Source: Kappaphycus alvarezii (taxonomy: Eukaryota; Rhodophyta; Florideophyceae; Gigartinales; Solieriaceae). From it: 64,000 bases of DNA. Within the stretch, counting starts at the first letter, position 1. Each line of letters opens with the position of its first letter. The notes under the pieces are model-generated. The model was not told the origin of the DNA and did not search any database. It worked only from the letters and a program-made list of their open reading frames with translations. Location: NCBI GenBank assembly GCA_002205965.3, contig NADL03000665.1, positions 62,001 through 126,000 of the forward strand, written 5' to 3'. The translations under genes were made by a program, and so were the position numbers. This document shows, piece after piece, positions 44,879 through 56,988 of the stretch.

Positions 44879-45232
44879 TGTTGAAATACAGGACACCTAT
44901 AATTTGTTTTATGTTCTATTTACAGTCCTGTAGTGTATTTTTTTGCCCTTACTACTATTTTTTTTCTACGTAGTCTATATTTTCTCTATCCTATTGTAAT
45001 GTTAGCGAAGCCTGCTAGGACTGTTGTAGTGTAAGGGTCACTAGGGCCGTCCGCAAGACTATCCACTAGGGAATCTATTAAGTAGTTAGTAGATGTGCTA
45101 GAGATAGAAGACGGCATCTACTGCCTATAAAAGGCCTAGCCGCCTTGGGCACTGAAGTAAAAACAACATCAACAACTTTATTTCATATTCAACTTGTCTA
45201 CCCTAAGCAAAAAATGACTACAGTTTTTTTCA
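44879..45232 (+). repeat. Copia 5' LTR
   Basis: 354 bp, TG...CA bounded. It holds a TATA-like CTATAAAAGG at about 45125 followed by the conserved CACTGAAGTAAAAACAACAT. The partner is at 60399-60752; roughly 37 differences by eye. Confidence 0.88.
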
Positions 45233-45760
45233 GGCTCGCCGCTAAAGTCTGCATTTATCCCTTGGGTTTTCGCGAAAATCCGGATTACCGTTTTTCGGGG
45301 AATTTTCGAAGTAAGTCTATTCGCTATTCGATAGTGCAAATATACCTATTTGTCCTACTTCCGCGTTGTTTAAAGCCACGTGTAAGCCAGTATATACTGA
45401 CAAATACGTTTCTTTTTTTAATTCTTTTTGAAAACTATTTAGTGGCCAATAAGGGAAACAATTCGATCGTGGTGCCACGTAGCCTACCTGCCCCGACCGA
45501 ATCCAGAACGAGATCGGAATTCCGATCTACTCTGTATAAACTTTCAACCTCTGGCAGCATCACCCCAAACCCGACTGCAAGCAAATCAAATACGCGCGAC
45601 TCCAATTTCGCTAAGTGTCGCGGTCTTGCCGACCAATCAGGAGCCTCCACTTGGCATTCAAAAATCGCTATCGCCGACCAATCGGTGGCCTTAATCCGCG
45701 GCCTATCACATAGCGACAGGTGCCCGTCCAGTTTCAGGTTCAGGTTCAGGAACTACACGT

Positions 45761-46222
45761 GTGAATTCAGGTTCAGGCCAAATTCAGATTTCAGATCTTC
45801 CACGTGTTTCACGTCGTCTAGATTCAGCAATTGACCTTACAGATCCTCCTTTGGCTGACAGTGCTTACAGATCTACCTATAGGGTTCCACTACGCTTACG
45901 CCGTAAAGCTGACTGTCGATTGGCTGATCAGGCTGGGGTTAGTAAGGCCACTTTTACACGTGTGGCTGTGATGATGCGGACCAGTAAGCTTTGCAAGGTT
46001 ACTTGCAACGTCTCAAAGACCTATTTTCTCTATTTACAGAGCCGCAAGCACAAGAACCGCTTACAGAATAAAAAAAATCCGCCGTACTGTCAGGAGTGCA
46101 AACGGAGCTTCGAGAGCCATTCACATTTACAGCTCCATAAGGCTGGGAAAAATCATTTTGAGGGTTATTTCAAATTATATTTAGTTAAATCCAATCTGGA
46201 TACTCGATCTTGTTCTGAGTAA
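45761..46222 (+). other. C2H2-type zinc-finger frame inside the Copia element
   Basis: A 153-codon open frame. The last third reads YCQECKRSFESHSHLQLHKA followed by GKNH, giving C-x2-C-x12-H-x5-H, a single classical C2H2 finger of the RNA-binding (JAZ-like) spacing, preceded by a basic stretch (RKHKNRLQNKK). Copia gag proteins normally carry a CCHC knuckle instead. Either the element's nucleocapsid uses a different finger, or host sequence has been captured. The frame lies in the position expected for gag. Confidence 0.5.
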
Positions 46223-46249
46223 ATTGAATTGTCAAATTAATTGTGATTC

Positions 46250-46410
46250 TTGCTTGAAAATTGAAAAAAACACAAATTGAGAAAAGCATAAATTGAAAAA
46301 AGAAAGAAATTGAAAACAAAAAAACAAATTGAGAATAAAAAATTTGAAAGATCAAAAGTTTGCAGTGAAAGGAAAAAGCAAAGAGCGAAAAAAATAATAG
46401 GCCATCCACA
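46250..46410. repeat. A-rich degenerate repeat of AAATTGA words
   Basis: AAATTGAGAAAAG, AAATTGAAAAAAG, AAATTGAAAAC, AAATTGAGAATAA and similar words follow each other every 15-20 bases on the plus strand. This looks like a decayed A-rich minisatellite within the Copia interior. Phe/Leu-rich minus-strand translations of it are artefacts. Confidence 0.7.
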
Positions 46411-46613
46411 AAAAGAGGACGTAAAGTACCACAAAAAACTAAAAAAGTTCCAAATTTTCGAAGCATTAAATCACCATTAATTTGCACTTGCAAAAAGGGT
46501 ATATTGATATGGTTTTCCTTCAAGGTATTAGACAGACCACATAGTTGCAACAGTCTCTGTGAGACTGCGTCAAAGGTTATGTTGAGGATAGTTCCCTCGC
46601 TGGTGATGAATTA

Positions 46614-47720
46614 ATGGATCGGTTACTTGAGGACTTTCCTATCCCAATGCTTTTCTCGGGGCAGATTTTGAGTAATCATATTCGCAATTTGATTTTGTTT
46701 CTCGCGAAACTCAATGTGACAACCGTCCACCATGAATCTGCTGTCCTTTCAAAGACTTTTGCTTCAACCTTTCTCCGCAATGGTGACCTCAATAAAGCAA
46801 TAACCCAAATTGATGCATATTTCAACTCTCTTGCATCACCAACCGGATCACCGATTAGACTCCCCCCAAACCCGATATGTTCCACTCCAGTGTCCTTCCA
46901 ACCCCCGGCACCATCGGAAGACAAATTCTGACACTCTCTGTCCATGCGCTTCAGAGAAGAAAATTAGAAATTTTCTGGAAGCCTAGCCGAATGTTGGATC
47001 TAGTTCATAGCTGAGTACAAATATACCTGTCAAGATCTTAAACTCATTGACGTCAATCTCAATGAAGTTTTACACCCACGAGATCCCGGATCCAATTCGG
47101 CTTAATTTCTGAAAGCGAACCAGAAAGAAATGGAAGGACTCGTTGAGATCAATATCTGGAAAGTAGTCGCTAGAGACGACATACCAAAGAATGCTAATAT
47201 TCTCTCGGGAAGATTTGTTCTGTCAATCAAAAATAAGAAAACTGACAAAGAGATACACAAAGCACGGTTTGTAGTACAAGGACATAGTGACAAAGAAATG
47301 AAACATCTCTGACATGACACCTCGACTATACGCAAGCGTTCCACACGCTTGCTGGTTGCAATTGCTTCAATACACTATTTCAAGATTTGGTCTCAAGATG
47401 TTAAACAGGCGTATTTACAGTCGCCTCAAAGTCGGATGCGCAAAGTTTACCTTAGACCAACCAAAGACTTTGGATTACCTGAGAACTAATTACTCGAGTA
47501 ACTGAAACCTCTTTACGGATTATCCGATTCAGGAGACTATTGGTATCGCACTATGAATTCACACCTGAAGAAAAATCTCGGTATGACGCCAACCAATGGA
47601 GATCTCGCACTCTTCTCAAAGCATACAAACGGAGAACTTGAGAGATTAGTTGGAACATATGTGGACGATTCTCTACCTTGTACCAACAATGAATTCGTTA
47701 AGTTTTCCCAAAATACTCTT
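46614..47720 (+). pseudogene. Copia polyprotein remnants, start of reverse transcriptase
   Basis: The frame at 46614-46931 has a helical region (LNKAITQIDAYFNSL) then Pro/Ser-rich sequence and may be late gag. From 47130 the RT begins: EINIWKVVARDDIP, then SGRFVLSIKNKKTDKEIHKA followed by RFVVQG, the typical Copia opening. Further RT pieces follow up to the Gypsy B insertion point. Broken; treated as a fossil. Confidence 0.7.
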
Positions 47721-47730
47721 GATAAGTTTT

Positions 47731-48284
47731 TGGTACAATACCGTCACGCGGATATCCGCTACAAGGGGGTGATGGTTTTGGAACCCGGCGTTCGGGACCG
47801 CTTTCTCGGAGCGCAGTGGAGAATCCACAAAGGAAGGGGGTTTGGTAGAGATAAAAGGGAAGAAATCCGTGGGGATGCGCGTTCGCAGGAAGGTAAAAGG
47901 GAGTAGTAAGCAAGGCAGGTATCTGCTACAAGGAGCCCAGCCTCGGACGCGAAGGGGACGAGGGTAGGGGTGGAGTAGAACCGAAGCACAAGCTTAGCTT
48001 TACTGTAGGATAGTGGTAGAGTAGGTAGACTAAGTAATGATTATTATCCTAAAGCTAAATAACGGAAAAAGTAGAAAAAGGTATAAAACTAAAGGGGTTG
48101 GTGTGCACTGGTCCCTGATTGGTCGGGACCAAATGCCATCCAAAAATAGTATTTGGGAGTAAGGCAGCTGTGCTTCCACCCAGGCAAGCCCCACTAGAGT
48201 GGACTGACTCCACGTGTATATAAAGTGGACTATGCCAAAGTGTAAAGTGGGTACCCACTGTCAGCCAATAGGCGTCGCACGACA
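47731..48284 (-). repeat. Gypsy B 3' LTR (left end)
   Basis: 554 bp; on the element strand it runs from TGTCGTGCGACGCC to GGTATTGTACCA. It differs from the right LTR at about nine positions, mostly clustered at its left edge. It carries the palindrome GCGGATATCCGC at 47748-47759. Confidence 0.92.
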
Positions 48285-48845
48285 TACCCCCCTTGTTAAA
48301 AGTGAGACCATGGCTCGCCGGATGCTGGCGGTGGGTACTGTATAGCGGGTGCCTCGTCACAGCAGTGAGTAATTCACAGTCTCGAAAGCAAGTAATTTGC
48401 AATTAAAATTTCCAGAAAAGCAGATAAAATCCTGCGCAGTAGGGGAAATCCCCGAGATCAAATGGAAACACGGGCCACCGTGTTCGCAATCAGAACCGGC
48501 AGGGGCCTTCATAAGCGGGCGGTACGCTCCAATTTTCTGTGCGTAACACCTCGTCTACCCTCCCCCAACCCATCACCATCAACCACTCCAGCCAACCCCT
48601 CTATCTCAAAACTGCAGGCGGTAGTAGCCCTTCGTGCGTGCAGGTATCTGCTAGTCTTTCTTACGGCGGTTGGTCCGTCCGCCTTCACTGTCTTCTGTTT
48701 TGGTAAGCAGCCGGACTCGGCGTTGCGACATTGCAGAGGGTATCATCAGCAAGGAGGTGACCCTTAATAGCGAGTATTTCGCATTCATCAAAGCGGACAA
48801 GCCGCGTAGGGCAAAAAATACAGTAGCTGATATCAGAAGTTTCCA
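48285..48845. other. Gypsy B region between 3' LTR and antisense frame
   Basis: Non-coding part of the element. It includes the purine tract on the minus strand next to the LTR (TACCCCCCTTG on the plus strand). It would contain any promoter for the antisense frame starting at 48846; no clear TATA box is seen. Confidence 0.5.
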
Positions 48846-50299
48846 ATGACAGATCCGTCGCAATTCACCGAGGGGGAGGGGACACGGTATGGCAACGCCT
48901 ACATGGCAGCGCCACCACAGCCGCTTGTGTTTCTCTCCTCCTTGGAGTTTTAGAGAGGTTCCCCTCGCAACATGGGGAGTTGTTTTCCAGAGCCCCCTGG
49001 TTTCACCACGCCACCTACCGCAATAGCGCGCTCATCAACGCATATATTTATGAGAGAAAATCCTGTCTTCCAGGGCGTTTACCCGCGAGTTGCGTCTTCA
49101 CCAAGGGTTGGCATTATCACGGCGCGGTTCCCCGCGGGTACGGCAAGGTCCATGCGCCTAATCACGCTTACCGCGGTTTCGTCCGCTATTGACAACTGGT
49201 GTACTCGCGCTTGTGTTGCACTCCAGGGCGTACGGTTATTCATATTGATAAGAGGGGAGACCTCGTGTTTTACCACTCCGACAGGTAAATCCCTTACGCT
49301 AAGGCCTTATTTGACCTCGATCGGCCCAGTGAGTGGGAGACGCGAGAACCGGGGGTAAACCAGAGTGCTCTGCTGCTTGATCAGCAATTGATTGCGGAAT
49401 TCCGCTACAGGGGCAAGGTCAACGAAGACCGTCGTCACTGGGACTTCATCCGGTGGGAGCGCCAGGCCCGGTATCGCCTTGGGGTTTTCGTCCCCTTCAT
49501 GAACGTCGAAGTCGACATAGTGCGCCGAGAGCGGCTTCGCGACCTGTACTTGGAGATTCCTCCTGGGTGGGCCGAGGTGGAGACATGCTCCGGGTTCCTG
49601 GTGCCGTTGCCACCGATCATCTCCTATCATATGACGGAGTTTAAATCTCCTGGGATCAGTGGCCTATGGCGCGTGATGTATACGGAATTCGTAGCGATCA
49701 CGGCAGCCATGTGGCTTTGGGAAGTGTATGATACACACAGGATGTGGTGGTTGTCACCTAAAACGTGCCAACTGATGGCTGAACTTGACTTGAGCCGGGT
49801 TCTCGGCGGGGAAGCAAATGAACGGGAACTCCGCGAGCTGTTGCAGATTTCTGCAGAGTTAGATTGGGATGATCCCGAGGTGTTTCCACCGGAGAACCGA
49901 AAATATAACTTTAACAATACTGGGTATTCCCCTGGGCGTCGTCATGCAACGTGTGGCGATTGGGTGTGGTTTGATCCACGGCAAAAGGTTACTGTAACCG
50001 ATGAAGAAGCAGCTCATCTGCGTAATAATATCCCTCCCATTCCACGCGAGCATCCGCTTAGATACTGTTGTACCGATGCGTACGCTCTTGGGGATACCCC
50101 CGGTGTTGGTGGGGAGCCGGTGATCGGCGAGGACGTGATGGAGGACGAGGTGGGTCCAGAGCCGGGATCGGCAGTTAATACGGCGGACGCAGGTCCGTCT
50201 GCTGGGGCGAGCGGTAAATCCGCGGTTGCTTCTGAAGCAGCGACCCGCGTAGTCCTCAGAGATCTGTTGAAGGACTACGGAGTTCCGCAAGCGGACTAG
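48846..50299 (+). pseudogene. Antisense reading frame of Gypsy B, unknown protein
   Basis: It starts with ATG at 48846 (MTDPSQFTEGEGTRY) on the strand opposite to gag-pol. The last 303 codons (49388-50299) are one uninterrupted frame rich in Trp, Arg, Glu and Pro: RRHWDFIRWERQARYRLGVF, WWLSPKTCQLMAELDLSRVL, and ATCGDWVWFDPRQKVTVT. An acidic Ala/Gly/Ser tail follows. Similarity to the Gypsy A counterpart extends to about 50455. There is no transmembrane helix, signal peptide or known domain. Extra antisense genes at this place are known in some plant Gypsy elements (for example the maize Grande element); whether this is related is unknown. Confidence 0.7.
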
Positions 50300-50736
50300 G
50301 CCGTGCCTCTCCCCGCTTTAAGGGAGAGGTTGAAGGCCATCCTGGAGTCCGCTAAGCAGAATCCTTCAACTTCAGCAGTGCAGGGCGGGTCTGCTCCAAC
50401 AACAGGTGAGCCGGAGTCGGCGGGAAAGAATAAAGAGACGGGATCATCGAAGTAGGTAGGAGGTGGGAGCGGTACTGTACTCCATTCTTCATAGGCAGGG
50501 GATGATCCCAAGGGCATGGATGATAGTAGCCCGTACGCGTGGATATCCACTTCTTTGCTTAGACTTGGCAAACAAAGCGAGCCCTCATTTGAGGGCGACT
50601 TGAACTGAATACAGTAGGGGGTAGATAGGGTAGTAAGAGGTGAACCTCAATTTCGGAACGAAGAATACCTCCGTGGCGTTGGTCGCACTGAGAGGAGTTC
50701 CTCTCTACAGTAGCTGAAAGGGGAAGGCGATCCTCT

Positions 50737-51117
50737 TCACCCCACTTGGGCTTCGCCGATGTTTGGCGGTAGTGGCAATTGATTTAAGCGGAAATACCGC
50801 ACGATATGGGAGCGTGGAATGTGGCGCACGGGTTCCCAGGTGTCGGAGAACGACTGAAAGTTGTACCCATGTACTCGAAGGAGGAGTTCTCCATCTTCTG
50901 CGTAATCGTGGTTCACCATTTTGTCAATGACGAATTCGCCAAGGTCCGCCCGGTGGGCGGGCAGAGGAGGGGGAATGTCCTCTATATTCGACGCAGCGCG
51001 CGGGAGTTCCGCTGTTAACGGCGGAGACTGCTCTCCATTAAAATGTTGCATAGTTTTAGCAGGAGTCCGCGAAGTAATTCCATTGATCGAATGAAGCTGG
51101 TCCTCAATGGCGGCCAT
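50737..51117 (-). pseudogene. Gypsy B chromodomain
   Basis: FVIDKMVNHDYAEDGELLLR then WEPVRHIPRSHIVRYF match the chromodomain pattern: an initial beta strand with Ile-x-x-hydrophobic, a central LLRVHGYN in place of YLVKWKGY, and the WEP-x-x-x-hydrophobic helix. Chromodomains steer integration of chromoviruses towards particular histone marks. Here it lies about 1.4 kb downstream of the integrase core, beyond a long disordered linker, and not directly at the integrase end. Confidence 0.75.
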
Positions 51118-52461
51118 AGACGCCGTGGGAGTCGTATTCGACTGGGTCTTAGCCGGGGTCTTGTAGATCTCCGCACATTGGGAGGCACTGTAAAGTCCTC
51201 GCTAGCCAGTGGCGGTGCGTCACGGCGTAGCGTTACTGGCGATACCACCTTGTTCGAAGCTGAAATTACAGCAGGGTCCCCGGGTACGGTAGGTTGTACT
51301 GCCCGGTTTACAGTAGGGGGTTTCTCCAAAGAGAGAGGACGCGCTGTCTTTGAGCAGAGGTCTGCCGTGGGTTGTTATTAAAGATTTCCAAAGGAGTCTT
51401 CACGCTGTCTGAGGGAATCCTCGTTAATTCCGATCGCGGCTCTCCGCTAATATTGAGGGCAGCAGAGGTCGGCTCCATGGCAGGTGTCTGCTTTGGTGGG
51501 AGACTGGGGTCGTCCTGTTCCGGCGTAGATAGAGCAGATTTCTGCACGCTGCGGCGAGGAGACTTCTCAGGGTTCCATTGGGCAGGGTGCTGCGACGTTA
51601 AATCAGCATTAGCCGGCTTTGGCTTAAACTGGACAGATCTCTGTGGAGCGGGTTTCGTGTTCTGCAGGGTATCCGCTGTAGATAAGTCGAAGACGACTCC
51701 TCTAGACAACTAAGAGCCACTGGCGGTTGTCTCAGTTGTAATTGCAGGTGTCTGCACAGGGTTAGTACTAGCGGTGGATCGTCGCGTCGAGCTCATCGGG
51801 AGCTGTAGTCGCTGTGCGGTACCGAGTACAATAGGAGATTTCTCCACAGTAGGTTGACGAGGGACGTCTTTGGGGGTATCGGGTTCCGAGGAGGCTTCCG
51901 GTACCGTAGTAGCAGTAATCTGCGGGTTATTCGCCGGTCTCGGCGCAGTTAAGTCCAGTACGGACGTAGCGATTGGAGTTTGGTCTCCTTCTTGAGGAGC
52001 CCGCTCTAGGGTGTCCAAAATTGAGCCGGTAGTCGGCGTAAGTCCATGTCGAGCAGGATTCTGCTTGTCATCTTTGGAGGATGCCTCCTGGTTGAGCAGG
52101 ATATCGGCAGGGATTCGTGAGACGTAGTGAGAGCGGTCTGGCCGCGGCGCGTAGGAGGTGACTCCTTTGTTGAGGCGGGGAGCCGGAAGGTCAGCAACCG
52201 CAGCTCCAGGAGAAGGCGCGACGTCCTTGCGTGTCCAGATTCCCTTGGCCATGGGGTGTACTGTACGAGCCGAGGAGGTGGGAGCCGATTCCTGACGTGG
52301 AGTTGGGACAGGCTGTCCTTTTCCTGTTTTCTCCTTAATTTTTGCAGGTTTGTGCACTGTAACAGGTGATGACGTCACTGCGGATCCCCGCGCTATTTCA
52401 TGACGTGGAGGCGGAGCCCACAAAACACGGTCACGGGACATGCGTTCGTGCTCGTCATTTC
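51118..52461 (-). other. Disordered linker region of Gypsy B
   Basis: Long Pro/Ser/Thr/Arg-rich reading frames (for example 51710-52570) separate integrase from chromodomain. Next to integrase is GPFKVFDTSLGTVVIDLG, the GPY/F-type module that closes many Gypsy integrases. Gypsy A has a linker of similar length and composition, so it is a family trait and not a local insertion. Confidence 0.65.
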
Positions 52462-53448
52462 CTAAGTCGATAACGACTGTTCCAAGGGAGGTGTCGAACA
52501 CCTTGAAGGGGCCTTCGGCGACGGGTGCCAGTTTGTGATTGGGGTCGCCCTTTTGTAGCGCTCCTTCCACAAAAATACGTGGTCATCCACAAAAATGTCT
52601 TGCCCTCCACGGCGTAAGCGGGCATCAAAATTGCGCTTGTATCGGGCTTTGTTTTTGGAGAGTTCGCCTTTCGCTGTGCTCATAAGAGCGCGCAACCAAG
52701 CCTTCCACTTGGCGTGATACTCTGAAGGGTATGTCCCCGATTCGATTGCAGGTTCCTGCTTGAGGGAGAGAGGCGCGGGCCTCCGTGATAACACGAGGTC
52801 AAAGGGAGCGAGTTTCGTCGCGGAGTGGGGTTGCGTGTTATACGTGAAGGCTAGCGCATCAGAGAACAAGTCCCAGTCTCGCGGATGATCCGCTACGTAG
52901 TTCCGTAGTGCAGATAGGATAGTCCTTTTAAACCACTCAACTTGACCATTCGCTTGCGGATGGTAGGTTGTTGTGAATAGATTTTCTATACCCAGAATGC
53001 GGCAAATATCCTGAAACATCCGCGCATTAAACTGTGTTCCGTTATCGTAAAGCGACTGTAACGGGGGTCCGTATACGAATACCCAGTAACGGGTGAATTC
53101 TTTGCCAATAATGGCGGCAGTAATCCGCTTCAGCGGTACAGTACGTACCAGCTTAGAGAATCGGTCGGTAATGACCAGTAGGGAGCGATTTCCTCGCGGT
53201 GTGCGGAGTAATTCTCCTAAGATATCGTTGGAGACAAACTCCAGTGGCACGCTTGCAGGGAATAACTGCATCCTTTTCGCGTTTCTGCGCATTTTTACGC
53301 TTTCCTTAGCGCACTCGACGCAAAATTTGGCTGCACTGTAGCAATTGGGTGCCATCGAAGTCCAGTAGAAGTATCTACGTAAACCCGCGTACATACGCTT
53401 TCCTCCCGGATGTCCGGATAATTTTGGGTAATGTGCCAAGCAAAACAT
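52462..53448 (-). pseudogene. Gypsy B integrase
   Basis: An open frame of 328 codons. It starts with the zinc-binding part (LAHYPKLSGHPGGKRMYAGL then CVECAKESV). The catalytic core follows: NDILGELLRTPRGNRSLLVI carrying the first Asp, YDNGTQFNARMFQ the second, and YHPQANGQVEWFKRT the Glu. It then runs into the C-terminal module. All key residues can be seen. Gypsy integrases insert the cDNA copy into host DNA. Confidence 0.85.
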
Positions 53449-54518
53449 CCGCTAGCGAAGTGACTCGGGCACTAAAATTTGAGGATTTTCCTCTACAGTA
53501 CGCACGAGGTATCCCGTTTCGCCAAGCGCGAAGGGCAGGACCTCCCCCTCGTTAAGACGTGCGCGGATTGTGCCGCAAAATGCATCAGCAAACTGAGCTG
53601 TGAGGAGTTCCTCTGGGATAATAGCACGCAGTAAGTGTTCTTCAACTTTCGGGGGATCCGCGATTAATAACTGATCGAAATAGTCGTAGTCTTCGTGCAG
53701 AAAATCTGCTTCTGTATCCAAGGCGCATTCGCCGCACGGTTCTTTGGATTCCAACTTCATGCAGGGGATTTCCTCATCAATCTCGAGAGGGGATTCCCCC
53801 AAGGTTGGTAAGCGGGATAGCGTATCAGCTTGGGCATTCAGTTTGCCCTTTTTGTAGACAATCACAAAGTCAAATTCCGACAGTCTGAGACGCCAGCGCA
53901 TGAGTCACCCGCTCGGATCATGAATTTCCATTAGCTAGCGCAGAGAGGCTTGATCGTTGTGCACGGTGAACCGTTCGAACTGCAGATATGGGCACAAAAT
54001 CCCTCGCGCCCAGACAACTGCTAAACACTCTTTCTCGATGGTCGAATATTTCTTTTCAGCAAATGTTACACTGCGAGACCAAAGCCAATAGGCTTGCGCT
54101 GCCCATCATGGTGCGCCTGGAAAAGGGAACACCCTACTTGGTAGTTTATGGAGTCGATATCGACTGAGAATGGCAACCCCTCGCGGGGTAGAGCCAGAAC
54201 GGGTGGAGCCGTAATAATACTTATTAGGTTGCGGAAAGCCTCGTTTTGATCTGCCGCAAACAGCGACAGCGTGGACGCTTGGTCCTTTTTCAGGGGCTGA
54301 TTCAGGGGTGCAGCAACGTGAGAGTAGTTTTCTACGAATCTTCTGTAGACATTGCACAGTCCCAGAAATGCACGGAGTTCCGTTCGAATACGCGGGTGTT
54401 CCGCTTTTCGCAGCGCTGCCGTCGTGGCTTGGTCAACTTCCAGGGTACCTGGGCGCACAATGTGACCCAAGTACTTCACCGGGTCGGCGAATCAGCTGCA
54501 TTTCCGCAGTTTGAGCGC

Positions 54519-55157
54519 TCAGTCAGCGTGTAGCATAGCTGAGAGGATGTCCTCAACATGAGTGAAGTGATCTTCGATAGTCTTAGAGTAGATGATGACA
54601 TCATCGAGATAAACCAGGCAAGATTGCCACTTAAAACCTGAAAGCACGATATATAGAGTACGCTGAAACGTAGCCGGCGGGTTAGATAGGCCGAAAGGCA
54701 TGCGCTTGTAGCGGTACAGTCCCGCGTGGCAGACGAACGTCGTTTTGTCTCTGTCGGCCTCGGCGACGGGCATTTGCCAATAGCCTGAGTTGCAGTCCAA
54801 AGTCGTAAAAATCGACGCGTCTCCCAATCTGTCGATGTATTCATCCATGCGAGGGAGGGGATAGGTGTCTTTCAATGTGATTGCGTTGAGACGTCGATAA
54901 TCGACACAGAAGCGTAGCTGGCCGTCCGACTTCGGAACGAGCACCACGGGGGATGCCCATTCCGTTTGCGCGGGCTCTATAACGCCCAGCTTGAGCATGC
55001 GGACTACTTGCGCTTTTTCGATTTCTCGCTGCCGAGGTCGGGCTCTATAAGGGGGGGAGGAAATGGGGCGTGGCCCAGGCAGTAAATCAATGTGATGTTC
55101 CACTGTATTGATCTCCCCCAAACTTCCGTCGTACATCGACTCAAATATGCGTAACAA
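54519..55157 (-). pseudogene. Gypsy B reverse transcriptase core
   Basis: A 212-codon frame with the canonical Gypsy RT blocks in order: KLGVIEPAQTEWASPVVLVP, LRFCVDYRRLNAIT, FTTLDCNSGYWQMPV with the first catalytic Asp, RYKRMPFGLSNPPATFQRTL, and CLVYLDDVIIYSKT, the YLDD box. The RNase H and connection parts follow at 53900-54480 in other frames. The protease (VLDTGAGPNFI) is upstream at about 56040. Confidence 0.87.
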
Positions 55158-55576
55158 CGCTCATAATCGGTCCTGGTGTTCAGGTGCGATATGTGATAAA
55201 TCCAATTCATCAGCCGAAGGCGGCGGGGGGTATTCCTCGGATGGTTCCGTTTTCTTCCAAGTAGACTTGTGCACAGTTTGTGAATAGTTTTCATTACGGG
55301 TTTCCGCAGTTTTAGGTCACTCAAGTGGCGCGTTCGCCTCATCACCCGTGACGGGCTCACTCACTCCCAGCACGTCGCTGAGCATTACGTGGATTGACAC
55401 GACCACTGTGGTGTGCGGTAACGCGAGCGCGACAACTTGGTCTTCATGCAGTCGGATAGGTCGACGAGTAAAATTTGCAATTAGAATGCGGAATGGCCGC
55501 TTTGGCTCAACTTGCGCGACGCCATTGAAGGTGACGAATCCGGAACGAGGAGAATTCTCCAGGGGTTGTAAGACAA

Positions 55577-56988
55577 TCATGCCATTTCTGTCGGTGACGA
55601 CTGAGACCCAGCCCTGTGACTCGGGCCGAAGGGTTGGGAATGAGCAAATCGCACACGTGGGGATATGTGACGCCTTGGTTCGGGTTGCGATGCAGGTTTC
55701 TGCGTTTCCATAGGGTTTCCCCTTGTTAGCGGCCTCCGGGTTATCGGAACCCGGGTCCCATAGCCGAGTTCGGCTTCTCGGCGGCGGGGGTAAATCCATT
55801 CTACGAAGCGATCACAGAAATCGCAACCAAGAATTACTGCTACGGCTAACCGCTCACATACGATGAAGGTTATCTTCACAATTCGACGGCCAAGTCGGAC
55901 GATGAGTTCGACTTGGCCAGCTGTTTTCAGCACTTTGTTGTTCGCATCCCTGATTTTCGGAAGGTCCACTTTTTGCACTGTAGTCCGCGGTGGCAAATCA
56001 GCGCTACGAATAAAATTGGGGCCTGCCCCCGTGTCGAGTACAGTCAGTTTGCGAAATAATAAACTAGTCCTGGAGCCGATATCGGCGAATACCTTGAAGT
56101 TCCTCTTCGCCATCACCATCACGTAGGAGCGCTGGTGGGGAGGCGTGTACCGCCTTAAAGGACGACTTGGCGTGCGGTCGTCTGAACGGATTTCCATATT
56201 CTTGAGAGGAGATTTCCCCGTAGTTTGGTTCACTAAGGGCTCCTTCCCCGGGGAGTGGCGTACAGTACCGCAGGTGTCTACTTCGGACTTCCCTCCGCCC
56301 AGGGAGGGAGCCCCGCTTAGTTTTCCGAGTCTGGTAGTGGACGGGGTAGAATCTGTTGAGGATGAACCCCTGTTTTGGCGGGCGACGGCACCGCGATGGG
56401 TGCTGCCGGCCGCCCTTCTGCAGTCTGTATCGACTTATTCATGCCAAATATGGCAAATACCTTGTGATAGGAATTAGCGGGAACCCGCGCACGATCCGCG
56501 TCGCTGAGCGGTTCATATTTCTGTAGAACAGTTAGTAAATCCCTGACCTTTAGGTCGCATTCGTGGAGGATATGTCCCCTTCGATAGCAGGAGTGACATA
56601 TCAGCCTCTCCTTTCCTTGTCGCGGGGATTTCCCCTCTGTTCTGCTGACCCACCCCGGGCGGGTCCTAGTGTCCTCTAAAAAGGGGACACGCGGCCCTGG
56701 GACCTGCCGTGGGGTGGCGTATCGCGTCAGGTCCGCAGATTCACTGCTTTCATCACCGAGCGCGGTCGGGAGTTCTGAAGTGGGAATGGATGAGTCCACT
56801 TGTAGTAGGTGAAATCGCCGGGTGAGACGGTATCGTCGTAGGGGAAGATGAGAAAGGCTCGGCCACCAGACCAGATAAGCGGGTCGATCCGCGCGGGGGC
56901 TTGAACAGTGGCGGTTCGTTCTTAGAGGATTTCCTCTCGTGAAGTGCGGCTTGACGGGCGCGTTGGGCGTCCCCTTCATCCTGTGCAT
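55577..56988 (-). pseudogene. Gypsy B gag zinc knuckle and protease region
   Basis: The frame 56988-56317 contains a CCHC knuckle CHSCYRRGHILHEC (C-x2-C-x4-H-x4-C), which binds RNA in nucleocapsids. The frame 56233-55577 contains the aspartic protease active site in KLTVLDTGAGPNFIRSADLP, followed by the hydrophobic flap and VAVILGCDFCDRFV, the second conserved block. The order matches chromoviruses. Broken between parts. Confidence 0.8.

Noticed and set aside
45730-45790. TTCAGG hexamers as a telomere relic
   Set aside because: Only four or five units, and they lie inside the Copia interior; more likely a simple coding or slippage repeat.
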